A stretch of 64,000 nucleotides of DNA from Burkholderiaceae bacterium (GTDB lineage: Bacteria; Pseudomonadota; Gammaproteobacteria; Burkholderiales; Burkholderiaceae_E), in contig JAJPES010000073.1 of assembly GCA_021166725.1 (NCBI GenBank), forward strand, positions 1-64,000, written 5' to 3'. Of this stretch, positions 9,282 through 17,565 are shown one piece after another. The notes below the pieces were generated by a model. The model searched no databases. It saw only the letters and a program-made list of their open reading frames with translations, and was not told where the DNA came from. Numbering within the stretch: the first letter of the stretch is position 1; every line of letters begins with the position of its first letter. The position numbers were made by a program, and so were the translations under genes.

Positions 9282-9953
9282 ATGGACGGAAACGGCCCTC
9301 GCGCGCAACGGGCGCGGCGCAGCCGCGCCGAGCAGCGCGAGCTCCACGAACGCACGGTGCGCGCCTCGCTGCGGATGTTCGCCGAGGGCGGCTACGAGGC
9401 GCTGTCGATGCGCAAGCTCGCCGTCGAGGTCGGCGTTCCGGCGATGTCGCTGTACCGGTATTTCCCCACCAAGGCGCACCTCGTCCGGCATATCTGGGCC
9501 GATCTCCTGCTGCGCGCGCACCGGGAAGCGCTGTCCGCGTTGCAGGCCGCGAAGAGCGCGTCCGCGCGACTGGCCGCCTATCTCGGTTCGTGGATGCAGT
9601 ACTGGCTCGACAACCGCGAGCATTATTGGGTCGTTTTCGCGATCCGCGATTCCGGCCGCGACTGGGTGGATGCCTCGGGTGACGATGCCCCGCGTCCCGA
9701 TCCCTGGCGGGTGCTCGGCACGCTCGCCGAGCTCGTCGACGGCTGCGCTGCCGAGCGTGCCGGTTCACCCGCGCACCCGCACGTGGTCGAGGCGCTGTTC
9801 TGCAAGACGCTCGGCTTCCTCACCGGCGTCATCGGCATGGCGTCGCTGGCGAAGACCGACGTCGACGGCCTGAAGCAATCGATGGTCGCCGAGATGGTCG
9901 AGCAGGTCGTCTCCGACCGCGGCGTACTGCAGCTGGAGAACGGCGGCGCCTGA
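9282..9953 (+). CDS. TetR-family transcriptional regulator
   Basis: This regulator of about 223 residues has an N-terminal TetR-type helix-turn-helix (AEGGYEALSMRKLA, then SLYRYFPTKAHL) followed by an all-helical ligand-binding domain. TetR proteins usually repress their own and adjacent genes until a small molecule binds. The ATG at 9282 has AAGAGG 9 bases upstream; an in-frame ATG at 9261 would add seven residues. It stands divergent to the glyoxalase-II-like gene and 58 bases before a P-type ATPase gene. Either or both could be targets. The intergenic region has an imperfect inverted repeat near 9187-9219, which I regard as weak. Confidence 0.88.
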   Translation: MDGNGPRAQRARRSRAEQRELHERTVRASLRMFAEGGYEALSMRKLAVEVGVPAMSLYRYFPTKAHLVRHIWADLLLRAHREALSALQAAKSASARLAAYLGSWMQYWLDNREHYWVVFAIRDSGRDWVDASGDDAPRPDPWRVLGTLAELVDGCAAERAGSPAHPHVVEALFCKTLGFLTGVIGMASLAKTDVDGLKQSMVAEMVEQVVSDRGVLQLENGGA

Positions 9954-10011
9954 GCTCTCGTCCGACGATCCTTCGCTGCGCGACATCGCCGGGCTCGCGC
10001 GAGCGCTCGAC

Positions 10012-12786
10012 GTGGACCCCGGGCGCGGCCTCGACGACGCCGAGGCCGCCCGACGCCTTTCGCACGACGGCGCGAACCGCCTGCGCGGTACGCCGCCCGT
10101 GGCGTTCTGGCGCCGGGCGCTCGCGCAGTTGCGCGACCCGCTGGTGTACCTGCTGCTGCTCGCCGCGGCGATCTCGCTGGCTGCGTGGCTCGCCGAGGGC
10201 GCGCTCGGCTGGCCGGTCGATGCGATCGTGATCGCGGTGATCGTGATCGCCAACGCGCTGCTCGGCGCCGTGCAGGAGGCCCGCGCACAGAACGCGGTCG
10301 CAGCGCTGGCGAAGCTCACCGAAGCTACTTCTTCGGTGCTCCGCGAGGCCCGCCTGGTGCGCGTTCCGAGCGAGTCGCTGGTGCGCGGCGACGTGCTCGT
10401 GCTTGCCGAGGGCGACGCGGTGGGCGCCGACGCCCGACTCTGCGAGGCTTCGTCGCTGCGCGTGCAGGAGGCTTCGCTCACCGGCGAGAGCCAGGCGGTA
10501 AACAAGGATCCCGCAGCGCTTGCCGCGCCGGTCGCGCTGGCCGACCGCACGAACATGGTGTACGCCGGTACGGCGGTCGTCCAGGGCAGCGCGCGCGCGC
10601 TCGTCGTCGCCACCGGAATGCGCACCGAAGTGGGCACTATCGCCGGACTGCTGGAAGCGGTGGAGGAGCCGCCGACGCCGCTCGAGCGCGAGGTCGGTCG
10701 CACCGGACGCGTGCTCGGCGTTGCCGTCATCGTCATCGCGACCGTCGTCGTCGCGACCGTTCTCACGCTCTCGCCTCCGCGCAGTCCCGACGAACTCGTC
10801 GACGTGCTTCTGCTCGGCGTTTCGCTGGCCGTGGCCGCGGTTCCCGAAGGGCTGCCCGCCATCCTGTCGCTGGTGCTCGCGCTTGGCGTGCAGCGCATGG
10901 CGCACCACAACGCGATCGTGAACAAGCTGTCGTCGGTCGAGACGCTGGGCGCCGCCTCGGTGATCGCCTCCGACAAGACCGGCACGCTGACGCGTTCGGA
11001 GATGACGATCGAACGAGTGATGACCGCCTCGGGAGCGACGCGGGTGACCGGCGTGGGCTACGCGCCCGAGGGTCGGCTCGAGCCGCAGGACGGACGATCC
11101 GACGACGAGACACGGCGCGAGGCGATGCGCGCCGAGGACGTCGTCGTGCTGTGCGGCGGCAGCCTGGCCGGGAACGCCGCCCTTCAGCAGGCCGACGATG
11201 GCAGCTGGCGGGTGCACGGCGATCCCACGGAGGCGGCGTTCCTCGTCGCCGAGCGCAAGGCCGGGTTCGCCGAGCGGCGCGAGCGCCGTTTCGAGCGCGT
11301 CGCGGAGATCGCGTTCACGTCCGAACGCAAGCGGATGTCCACCGTGGAGATCGACCACGAGCACGGTGGCGAGCGCGTCCTCGTCACCAAGGGCGCGCCC
11401 GACGTGCTGGTGCGGCTGTGCGATCGGGTGCGCGTCGGCGCGCAGGTGGTTGCGCTCGACGACGCGACGCGCGCGCGCATTCTCGACGACGTCGACGCGA
11501 TGTCAGACGCGGCGCTGCGCACGCTGTCGGTGGCATACCGTCCGCTGGCGGCGCAAGAGCACGTCGACGACGGCGAAGCGCTCGAACGCAACCTGATCTT
11601 CGCCGGCACCGTCGGCATCATCGATCCGCCACGCACCGAGGTCGGACCGGCGATCGCGCAGGCGCACCGCGCCGGCATCCGCGTGATCATGATCACCGGC
11701 GATCATCCGCACACCGCCTTGCGCATCGCACAGGACCTCGGCATCGCCGGCCCCGACGGCGAGGTGCTGTCGGGAATGCAGATCGACGCGATGGACGACG
11801 CGGCTTTCGCGCGGGCCGTGCGGCACACCGACGTCTATGCGCGCGTCGCTCCGGCGCACAAGATGCGCATCGTCGATGCCTTGCAGGCCGACGGCCACGT
11901 CGTGGCCATGACCGGAGACGGCGTGAACGACGCGCCGGCGCTGAAGGCAGCCGACATCGGCATCGCGATGGGCATCACCGGCACCGAAGTGACGCGCCAG
12001 GCGGCACGCATGATTCTCGCCGACGACAACTTCGCCACGATCGTCGCCGCCGTGCGCGAAGGTCGCGTGATCTTCCAGAACATCCGCAAGTCGCTGCGCT
12101 ACCTGCTGTCGTCGAACATGGGCGAGGTGCTCACCGTGTTCCTCGGCGTGGTGCTCGCCGACGCGATCGGGCTCGTGCCCGATGCGACGGGCGCGATCGC
12201 ACTGCCGCTGCTCGCGACGCAGATCCTGTGGATCAACCTGATCACCGATTCGGGGCCGGCGCTGGCGATGGGCATCGACCCGGCGATCGGGGACCCGATG
12301 GCATCCGCGCCCCGCCGCTCCGGCGAGCGGGTGATCGACGCCCGGATGTGGGCGAGCGTGCTGGCCGTCGGCGCGGTCATGGCGGCGGTTACGCTGCTCA
12401 CGCTCGACGCGTACCTTCCCGGCGGCTGGATCGCCGGCGAGCGCGACCTGGCGAACGCGCGCACGGCTGCGTTCACCACGCTCGTCCTCGCGCAGATGTT
12501 CAACTGCCTGAATGCGCGCTCGGCATCGGCCAGCGCATTCCGCAACCTGTTCGACAACCGCTGGCTGTGGGCCGCGATCGCGCTGTCGGTGCTGCTGCAG
12601 GTCGCGTGCGTGGAATGGCCGCTGATGAATGCGGCCTTCGGCACCGTGCCGCTGTCCGCCGAACAATGGCTGTTCTGCTCCGCGATGGCGAGTACCGTAT
12701 TGTGGTGCTCGGAACTGGCGAAGGCGTCGAAACGCGTTTTCGGAGAATCCTCATGTTCGGCATCGCCGAAGTCGGCATCACAATGA
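10012..12786 (+). CDS. P-type cation-transporting ATPase (type II)
   Basis: This P-type ATPase of about 924 residues resembles calcium/cation pumps of type IIA. It has the N-terminal cation-ATPase domain (EAARRLSHDGANRLR), the actuator motif TGES (157-160), PEGLP in helix M4 (278-282), the phosphorylation site DKTGT with Asp321, the hinge motif GDGVNDAP (635-642) and a ten-helix plan. The M6 sequence NLITDSGPA has the Asn and Asp that bind cations in calcium pumps. No N-terminal heavy-metal CxxC domain is present. No ATG is available; the GTG at 10012 is the first in-frame candidate and truncates the N-terminal domain slightly, so initiation may be further up at a rare codon (CTG at 9976). 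The ion is probably Ca2+ or Mn2+ (inference). Confidence 0.9.
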   Translation: MDPGRGLDDAEAARRLSHDGANRLRGTPPVAFWRRALAQLRDPLVYLLLLAAAISLAAWLAEGALGWPVDAIVIAVIVIANALLGAVQEARAQNAVAALAKLTEATSSVLREARLVRVPSESLVRGDVLVLAEGDAVGADARLCEASSLRVQEASLTGESQAVNKDPAALAAPVALADRTNMVYAGTAVVQGSARALVVATGMRTEVGTIAGLLEAVEEPPTPLEREVGRTGRVLGVAVIVIATVVVATVLTLSPPRSPDELVDVLLLGVSLAVAAVPEGLPAILSLVLALGVQRMAHHNAIVNKLSSVETLGAASVIASDKTGTLTRSEMTIERVMTASGATRVTGVGYAPEGRLEPQDGRSDDETRREAMRAEDVVVLCGGSLAGNAALQQADDGSWRVHGDPTEAAFLVAERKAGFAERRERRFERVAEIAFTSERKRMSTVEIDHEHGGERVLVTKGAPDVLVRLCDRVRVGAQVVALDDATRARILDDVDAMSDAALRTLSVAYRPLAAQEHVDDGEALERNLIFAGTVGIIDPPRTEVGPAIAQAHRAGIRVIMITGDHPHTALRIAQDLGIAGPDGEVLSGMQIDAMDDAAFARAVRHTDVYARVAPAHKMRIVDALQADGHVVAMTGDGVNDAPALKAADIGIAMGITGTEVTRQAARMILADDNFATIVAAVREGRVIFQNIRKSLRYLLSSNMGEVLTVFLGVVLADAIGLVPDATGAIALPLLATQILWINLITDSGPALAMGIDPAIGDPMASAPRRSGERVIDARMWASVLAVGAVMAAVTLLTLDAYLPGGWIAGERDLANARTAAFTTLVLAQMFNCLNARSASASAFRNLFDNRWLWAAIALSVLLQVACVEWPLMNAAFGTVPLSAEQWLFCSAMASTVLWCSELAKASKRVFGESSCSASPKSASQ

Positions 12787-12920
12787 TCCTGTCGGGACTC
12801 ATGATCATGACCGTCGGCTACGCCGCTCGCGCGCGGCCGATCGGCCCGGTCCTGATCGGCATCGGTATCGTCGTCTCGCTGGCCGTGATCGTGCATTACG
12901 TCATCGGGTCGCTCGGATAG
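12753..12920 (+). CDS. 55-residue two-helix membrane protein
   Basis: This small open reading frame overlaps the last 34 bases of the ATPase gene in another frame. It encodes 55 residues with two hydrophobic segments (about 8-23 and 31-51) joined by a short basic loop (AARARP). The ATG at 12753 has a good ribosome site, GGAGAA, 6 bases upstream. The stop abuts the ATG of the next gene at 12921, so it sits in a tightly coupled operon. I do not recognise a family. By analogy with KdpF-like or sarcolipin-like peptides it could modulate the neighbouring pump, which is inference from position and size only. Confidence 0.7.
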   Translation: MFGIAEVGITMILSGLMIMTVGYAARARPIGPVLIGIGIVVSLAVIVHYVIGSLG

Positions 12921-13424
12921 ATGGGCGCCGACGCGCACGCGTCGAAGGCGGCGAGCCATGCGTCGTCCGAACTCGACGTGCTGATCGAGGTTCCACGCGG
13001 CAGCTTCCTGAAGCGCGGCTCCACCGGCCACGTCGACTTCGTCTCGCCGCTGCCGTGTCCGTTCAACTACGGTTCGGTGCCGGCGTACGTCGGGCTGGAG
13101 GGCGACCTGCTCGACGCGCTTGTGCTCGGGCCACGGCTGGAACTCGGCACGCAGTTGCGGGTGCGCGCCTGGGGTGCGGTGACGATGACCGATCGCGGCA
13201 TGCAGGACGACAAGCTGGTGTGCGCGGCGCATCCGCCCACCGAGGCGCAGCGACGCGCCGTGCTGCGCTTCTTTCGCGTCTACGCGCTCGCGAAGGGGCT
13301 GCTGAATCGCTGGCGCGGGCGCGGCGGACGCAACGCTTGCGAGGGCTGGATCGACGTGGACAGCGCGCTGGCGCGCGCTGTCCCGCGCGACGAGCGCTGG
13401 TCCGGACCGGGGGTGGAGTTCTAG
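12921..13424 (+). CDS. Inorganic pyrophosphatase-like protein
   Basis: This 167-residue protein has the fold signature of family-I soluble inorganic pyrophosphatase: IEVPRGS (residues 22-28), FNYGSVP (48-54), a metal-site loop EGDLLDALV (60-68) and DRGMQDDKLV (91-100). Compared with the E. coli enzyme, the first aspartate of the DGDPxD loop is glutamate (Glu60), while Asp62, Asp65, Asp91, Asp96 and Lys98 are kept. It is therefore divergent but probably metal-binding. The start ATG directly follows the stop of the small membrane protein. A role tied to the pump operon, or cleavage of another phosphoanhydride, is possible. Confidence 0.8.
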   Translation: MGADAHASKAASHASSELDVLIEVPRGSFLKRGSTGHVDFVSPLPCPFNYGSVPAYVGLEGDLLDALVLGPRLELGTQLRVRAWGAVTMTDRGMQDDKLVCAAHPPTEAQRRAVLRFFRVYALAKGLLNRWRGRGGRNACEGWIDVDSALARAVPRDERWSGPGVEF

Positions 13425-13434
13425 GAGGCTGTCG
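13421..13434. repeat. 14-bp motif spanning a stop codon, copy 1
   Basis: CTAGGAGGCTGTCG covers the TAG stop of the pyrophosphatase-like gene. The same 14 bases occur once more at 33557-33570 on the other strand, also placed so that the TAG is the stop codon of ubiB. A 14-mer match alone is expected by chance in a window this size; the identical placement is what makes it notable. Confidence 0.45.
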
Positions 13435-13566
13435 TGCATCGGCACGATCATCGTTCCACGCAGCAAGGTGCTGCGTTCCCGATCGCGTAGACGGGCTCGC
13501 GCGCCGAAAGGCCGCATTTCGCGGCTCTTCGAACGCGCGCGGCCGCAGCCTCTTCCTCGCCGGGGC

Positions 13567-14364
13567 TCAGTTTTCCGTCTTCGGACGCGCAGCGGCCGAC
13601 GCCGCCGGGCGCTCGGCGATCTCTTCTCCTTCGAAACGGCGGCCCGGCAGCAGCATCGAGACCTGCCGGCGGTATCGACGGTACCGCTCGCCGTAGCGCG
13701 CGACGAGGTCATGCTCCTCGAACTGGATGCCGATCAGGATGTAACCGGTCGTCGCCACGGCGAACAGCAGGTGCCCGACCGTCATCGTCGGCGTCGACCA
13801 GAAGGCGAGCAGGAAGCCGAGGTAGATCGGATGTCGCACGTGCCGATAGAAGAGCGGCGTGCGGAACTCGGGCTCCGGCAGCGTTCGTCCGGTGAAGCGC
13901 GCGAGTACCTGCTCGAGGCCGAACAATTCGAAGTGGCTGATCAGGAACGTGCTGAGCAGTACCAGCGCCCAACCGCTCCATCGGACTGCCGCGAGCAGTC
14001 CGGCGACGCCGTCGGGCGCCTGCCAGACGATCGCGGGCAACGGTCGCCATTGCCAGAAGAGCAGCGCGAGCGCCGCGCTGGCGAATACGACGTAGGTGCT
14101 GCGCTCGATCGATGCAGGAACGAAGCGCGTCCACCAACGCTTGAACGCCGGTCGGGCCATGACGCTGTGCTGGACCGCGAAGAGGCCGAGCAACAGCACG
14201 TCGATGGCCACGGCAGCGGCGAGCGACGCGTCCACCGCGCCGTCGGGCGTTCCGAAGTCGATCGACTTGGGCGTGAGGTTGCCGACAAAGCCGATCGCAT
14301 AGAGAAAGGTGGCGAGAAAGAACGCATAGGCGACGACGCCGTACAGAAGAGCGAACGCAGCCAT
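13567..14364 (-). CDS. MddA-like methanethiol S-methyltransferase
   Basis: This 265-residue membrane protein belongs to the isoprenylcysteine methyltransferase/NnrU-like superfamily. It is close to MddA, which methylates methanethiol with S-adenosylmethionine to make dimethyl sulfide. The C-terminal SAM-binding signature [18 protein letters not shown] is clear (from about residue 177), followed by a helix and [21 protein letters not shown]. Five or six membrane helices precede or surround it. The ATG at 14364 follows GGGAGG by 5 bases. It has no obvious operon partners. NnrU-type function cannot be excluded, but the spacing and EEHDL motif favour MddA. Confidence 0.8.
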   Translation of the reverse strand: MAAFALLYGVVAYAFFLATFLYAIGFVGNLTPKSIDFGTPDGAVDASLAAAVAIDVLLLGLFAVQHSVMARPAFKRWWTRFVPASIERSTYVVFASAALALLFWQWRPLPAIVWQAPDGVAGLLAAVRWSGWALVLLSTFLISHFELFGLEQVLARFTGRTLPEPEFRTPLFYRHVRHPIYLGFLLAFWSTPTMTVGHLLFAVATTGYILIGIQFEEHDLVARYGERYRRYRRQVSMLLPGRRFEGEEIAERPAASAAARPKTEN

Positions 14365-14523
14365 GATGACCTCCCGTGCAGGTCTGCGAGGACGACAGCC
14401 CACCCTCCCCGCTGCAAGCGGGGTCGAGGCGGTCCCAGGATCCGGACGAAGCCTTATGCACCTACGGCACTTCGCTACCCGGCGCACGTGGCACCGGATG
14501 ACGCAGTCGCGTGCGACGCGTCT

Positions 14524-16683
14524 TCATCGCAGCCTGCTCCCGCGGTTCTCGAGCACGTCGGCGACGTGACGCGCGGCGCGCGCCGCGCCGTCGCGCTCGA
14601 CCGGCCGGTACTGCACGGGCGCGTGCATCGCCGTCAGCGCGCGATCGGCCAGGTGGGCGGCGCTAGTCTCCGCGTAGTCGACCGAGTGGTCGGCTTCGTA
14701 GTTCGCCAGTCGCCGTCGCACGTGGATGCACTGCTCGAAGTGGTTGCGCAGCGGAAAGCTGAGGAACGGGCGCTTCGTGGCAACCAGCTCCATGCACGTC
14801 GACAGGCCGCCCTGCACGAGCGCGAGATCGCAGCAGGCAAGATGCTCGAACAGGTTGTGGACGTAGGGACGCACTTCGAGACCTTCGAGCGCGGGCAGCT
14901 CGAGCTTCAGGCGCGGCCCGGCGACGAGGATCATCCGCAATCCGGGCACTTCGCGCTTCATTCGCGGTACGGCTTCGGCGATTCTGCGCAGCAGCGCCGC
15001 GCCGACGCCGGTTCCCCCGACCGATGCGACGACGATGCGTTCGTCGCTGCGGTAGCCGTGCCTGGCGCGTAGCCGCTCGGTGTCGCTCACCTGGTCGGGG
15101 TCGAAGGGCAGGCAGTAGCCGCAGTAGCGGAAATTGCGATCGGTCCAGTCGCGGATCACCGGAAGACCGGCGCCGAAGGTGCAATCGGGAACGTCCTCCG
15201 GGTTGCCGACGAAGAGCGACTCGTCGCGCAGATACGGATAGCGCGCGACGTGCTCGATGTCGTCGGCGTTGCGGTCGGCGCAGAGAAAGGTTTCGCGTTC
15301 GTCGTCGTGCATGGGCAGGCAGCCGACGAAGTCGGTGAGGAACACGAAGGGCTGGCGCTTGAGTTCCGGGTTCTCGTGGTAGTGGTAGTCGATGTCCCAC
15401 GCTTCGTCGCCGACGACGACGTCGTAGTGCTCGACCTGCACCAGGTCGAGGAAGACGAGGAAGTTGCGCGCCATGATCTCGTCCATCGAGCGCAGCGCGA
15501 AGAACGCCGAAAGGTCGTGCTCGCCGGCCACGCGCTCGAAGTGCCGGCTCTCGTTGGCGAGCCGGCTGCAGATCGGGTGGACGCGCTCACCCTCCTGCCC
15601 GAGGTAACGCGCGGCGGGATCGACGGTGAACCAGTCGATCGCGAGATCGGGTTGCAGCTTGCGCAGCTCGCGTGCGATCGCGAGGTCGCGCTGCACATGC
15701 CCCAGGCCGATCGGGCTCGAGACGAACAGCGCCCGGCGCGGGCGGGTCATCGCCCGTACCCAGGTTCGGCGCGACGGCGCCGCATCGACGAAATCGCGCA
15801 CCGCGCGCGCAAACAGGACAGGGTCGCGCACCGCCGGCATGTGCCCGCCGCCGCCGATCGTCAACATCTTTGCGCCGGGCACGAGCGAGTGGATCTCCTC
15901 GCCGTAAGAGTGCGGGATGCGCCGGTCGCCGTCGCCGTGGATGACGAGCGTCGGGCAGGCGATGCGCCGCGCGTGCTCGCGCACGTCGTGGCCGATCCAG
16001 CCGTCGCTGCACCAGCGCATCACCTCGGCAGTGCTTGCCCAGCCGTACCGGACGCCGTCCTCGTGCGGCTTCGTCGAATGCGGTTCGCTGAAGATGCGCG
16101 CCATGAAGGCGTCGACGTAGCCGGGCCAGTCCTCGCGCATGCGCCTGCGTTCGAACTGCGTGCGCTCGACGAGTGCCGGCTCGCGCATCGTCGACTGGGC
16201 GAAGCCGCCGGCGACGATGACGTGCGTGATCCGCTCGGGCGATTCGCCGGCAATCCGCAGCACCGTCATCGCGCCGGCCGACAGGCCGACGAGCGCCACG
16301 CGGTCGGCGCCCGCCGCGTCGAGCACGGCGACGAAATCCGCGCAGTAGCGATCGAAGGTGTACTGGTCCTGCCCCTGCGGTCGATCCGAGCGGCCGTTGC
16401 CGCGTCCGTCGGTCGTGATCACGCGGAAATGCTGGGACAGATACGGGACGATGCCCTTGAGCAACTCGGCGTGCACGATCTGGAAGGGGAATGCGAAAGC
16501 GAGCCAGGGGCCCTGCTCGCCCCAGACGGCGTACCAGATCCGAGTGCCGTCGTCGCCGGTGAATCCCTCCCGGGCGGGCTCGATCGTTTCGTACGGGCGC
16601 AGCGCCTCGCCGGCGAGCCGGCCTGGGCGGGGCAACGGGCCGACGATGGTCCGGAACCGTTCGGGAAGCTCGTCGAGGGCCAT
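14524..16683 (-). CDS. Alpha/beta-hydrolase fused to MurG-type glycosyltransferase
   Basis: A single 719-residue frame joins two enzymes. Residues 1 to about 302 are an alpha/beta hydrolase with nucleophile elbow GLSAG (Ser135), acid in HGDGD (Asp251 or Asp253) and catalytic His281 in GGGGHMP. From about 312 a GT-B glycosyltransferase begins with SSPIGLGHVQRD (322-333), continues with the inter-domain SVGGTGVG (554-561), and has the nucleotide-sugar site QGGLSTCMELVATKRP (624-639). A methionine at 312 could serve as an internal start, but there is no stop between domains. A TetR gene lies 45 bases upstream on the same strand. Substrates are unknown; acyl-glycoside or glycolipid tailoring is a reasonable guess. 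Confidence 0.85.
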   Translation of the reverse strand: MALDELPERFRTIVGPLPRPGRLAGEALRPYETIEPAREGFTGDDGTRIWYAVWGEQGPWLAFAFPFQIVHAELLKGIVPYLSQHFRVITTDGRGNGRSDRPQGQDQYTFDRYCADFVAVLDAAGADRVALVGLSAGAMTVLRIAGESPERITHVIVAGGFAQSTMREPALVERTQFERRRMREDWPGYVDAFMARIFSEPHSTKPHEDGVRYGWASTAEVMRWCSDGWIGHDVREHARRIACPTLVIHGDGDRRIPHSYGEEIHSLVPGAKMLTIGGGGHMPAVRDPVLFARAVRDFVDAAPSRRTWVRAMTRPRRALFVSSPIGLGHVQRDLAIARELRKLQPDLAIDWFTVDPAARYLGQEGERVHPICSRLANESRHFERVAGEHDLSAFFALRSMDEIMARNFLVFLDLVQVEHYDVVVGDEAWDIDYHYHENPELKRQPFVFLTDFVGCLPMHDDERETFLCADRNADDIEHVARYPYLRDESLFVGNPEDVPDCTFGAGLPVIRDWTDRNFRYCGYCLPFDPDQVSDTERLRARHGYRSDERIVVASVGGTGVGAALLRRIAEAVPRMKREVPGLRMILVAGPRLKLELPALEGLEVRPYVHNLFEHLACCDLALVQGGLSTCMELVATKRPFLSFPLRNHFEQCIHVRRRLANYEADHSVDYAETSAAHLADRALTAMHAPVQYRPVERDGAARAARHVADVLENRGSRLR

Positions 16684-16728
16684 GCTCGTCTCCTTCGCTT
16701 CCGTGGCCGGCCGTGCGGCCGGCGTCGC

Positions 16729-17379
16729 TCAGCCGGGCAAGGGCTTCGCCGTGTCCGATTCCAGCGCGATCAGCATTCGCTCGACGGCGTCGAGCGCCTT
16801 CTCGTGACGTGCCTGCTCGTCGTCGTCGCCGATCAGGCGTGCGAACTCCATCCCCAGCCAGAACTCGGAAATCAGCGTCGCGATCGCCTCGGCATCGAAG
16901 GCTTCGGGGAGCTGCGGCCGGTACGTTCGAAGCGCATCGCGCACCGCCTCGAGCACGACGCTCTTCCATGCCTGCACGCGTGGAACGAACTGCCGGCGAA
17001 GCTCTTCGTTCGACAGGCTCGCCGCGTACAGCTCGGCCTGCACGCGTACGAAACCCGACGCGAGGTCGCTCTCGTAGAAGCGTCGCGCCTGCGCCCATTT
17101 GTCGGCGAAGCGTCCGGGCGCCGCGTACATCTCGCGCTGGCGTCGCAGCAGGCGCCGGTTCGCCTCGTCGAGCACGGCGATGACGAGCCGGTCCTTCGTG
17201 CCGAAGTAGTAGCTGATCAGCGCGTGGTTGAGGCCGGCGTCTTTCGCGATCTGGCGCACGCTCAGTGCCGCGTAACCGCTGGACGCCAGGCAGCGGAAAG
17301 CGGCGTCGAGGATGCGCGCCCGCGTGTCGGATCCGGCCGTGGCGGGCGCTTGCAGTCGGGCTGCTTCCGTCGCAGTCAC
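16729..17379 (-). CDS. TetR-family transcriptional regulator
   Basis: This 216-residue TetR-family repressor has a canonical helix-turn-helix (ALSVRQIAKDAGLNHALISYYFGTK split over residues about 39-63) and a helical effector domain. It starts with GTG at 17379. A palindrome centred at 17400 lies 6 bases upstream of this start, the usual place for an autoregulatory TetR operator. The protein may control the downstream hydrolase-glycosyltransferase gene, the divergent ABC importer operon starting at 17566, or both. The effector is not predictable. Confidence 0.9.
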   Translation of the reverse strand: MTATEAARLQAPATAGSDTRARILDAAFRCLASSGYAALSVRQIAKDAGLNHALISYYFGTKDRLVIAVLDEANRRLLRRQREMYAAPGRFADKWAQARRFYESDLASGFVRVQAELYAASLSNEELRRQFVPRVQAWKSVVLEAVRDALRTYRPQLPEAFDAEAIATLISEFWLGMEFARLIGDDDEQARHEKALDAVERMLIALESDTAKPLPG

Positions 17380-17384
17380 GATGG

Positions 17385-17415
17385 TTTATCCATTTGGTTT
17401 AACCGACCGGATAAA
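17385..17415. promoter_or_regulatory. Palindromic operator, probably TetR-type
   Basis: A 31-bp palindrome is centred on position 17400: TTTATCC (17385-17391) pairs with GGATAAA (17409-17415) and GGTT (17396-17399) pairs with AACC (17401-17404). Twelve of the 15 arm positions are complementary. It sits just before the TetR start and about 150 bases before the importer genes, so one repressor could control both directions. Confidence 0.72.
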
Positions 17416-17565
17416 AATACTGCTGCGCGGACTCCGGTGTCAAGCAGGAGAAGGCTGCAGGCCGCCGCGCGCCCGGGAAGCGCGACCGAAACCCCCTTCC
17501 TTGACTTCTCGTCGGCCCGAATGGAAGACTGGCCCGCACTCCAACAAGGACGAGGCGCTTCGAGT

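Noticed and set aside
10185-12752. Long open frame antiparallel in frame to the P-type ATPase that reads through to 12920
   Set aside because: It is a third-position shadow of the ATPase gene with Arg/Ala-rich, structureless sequence. Only its last 55 codons have their own start and ribosome site.
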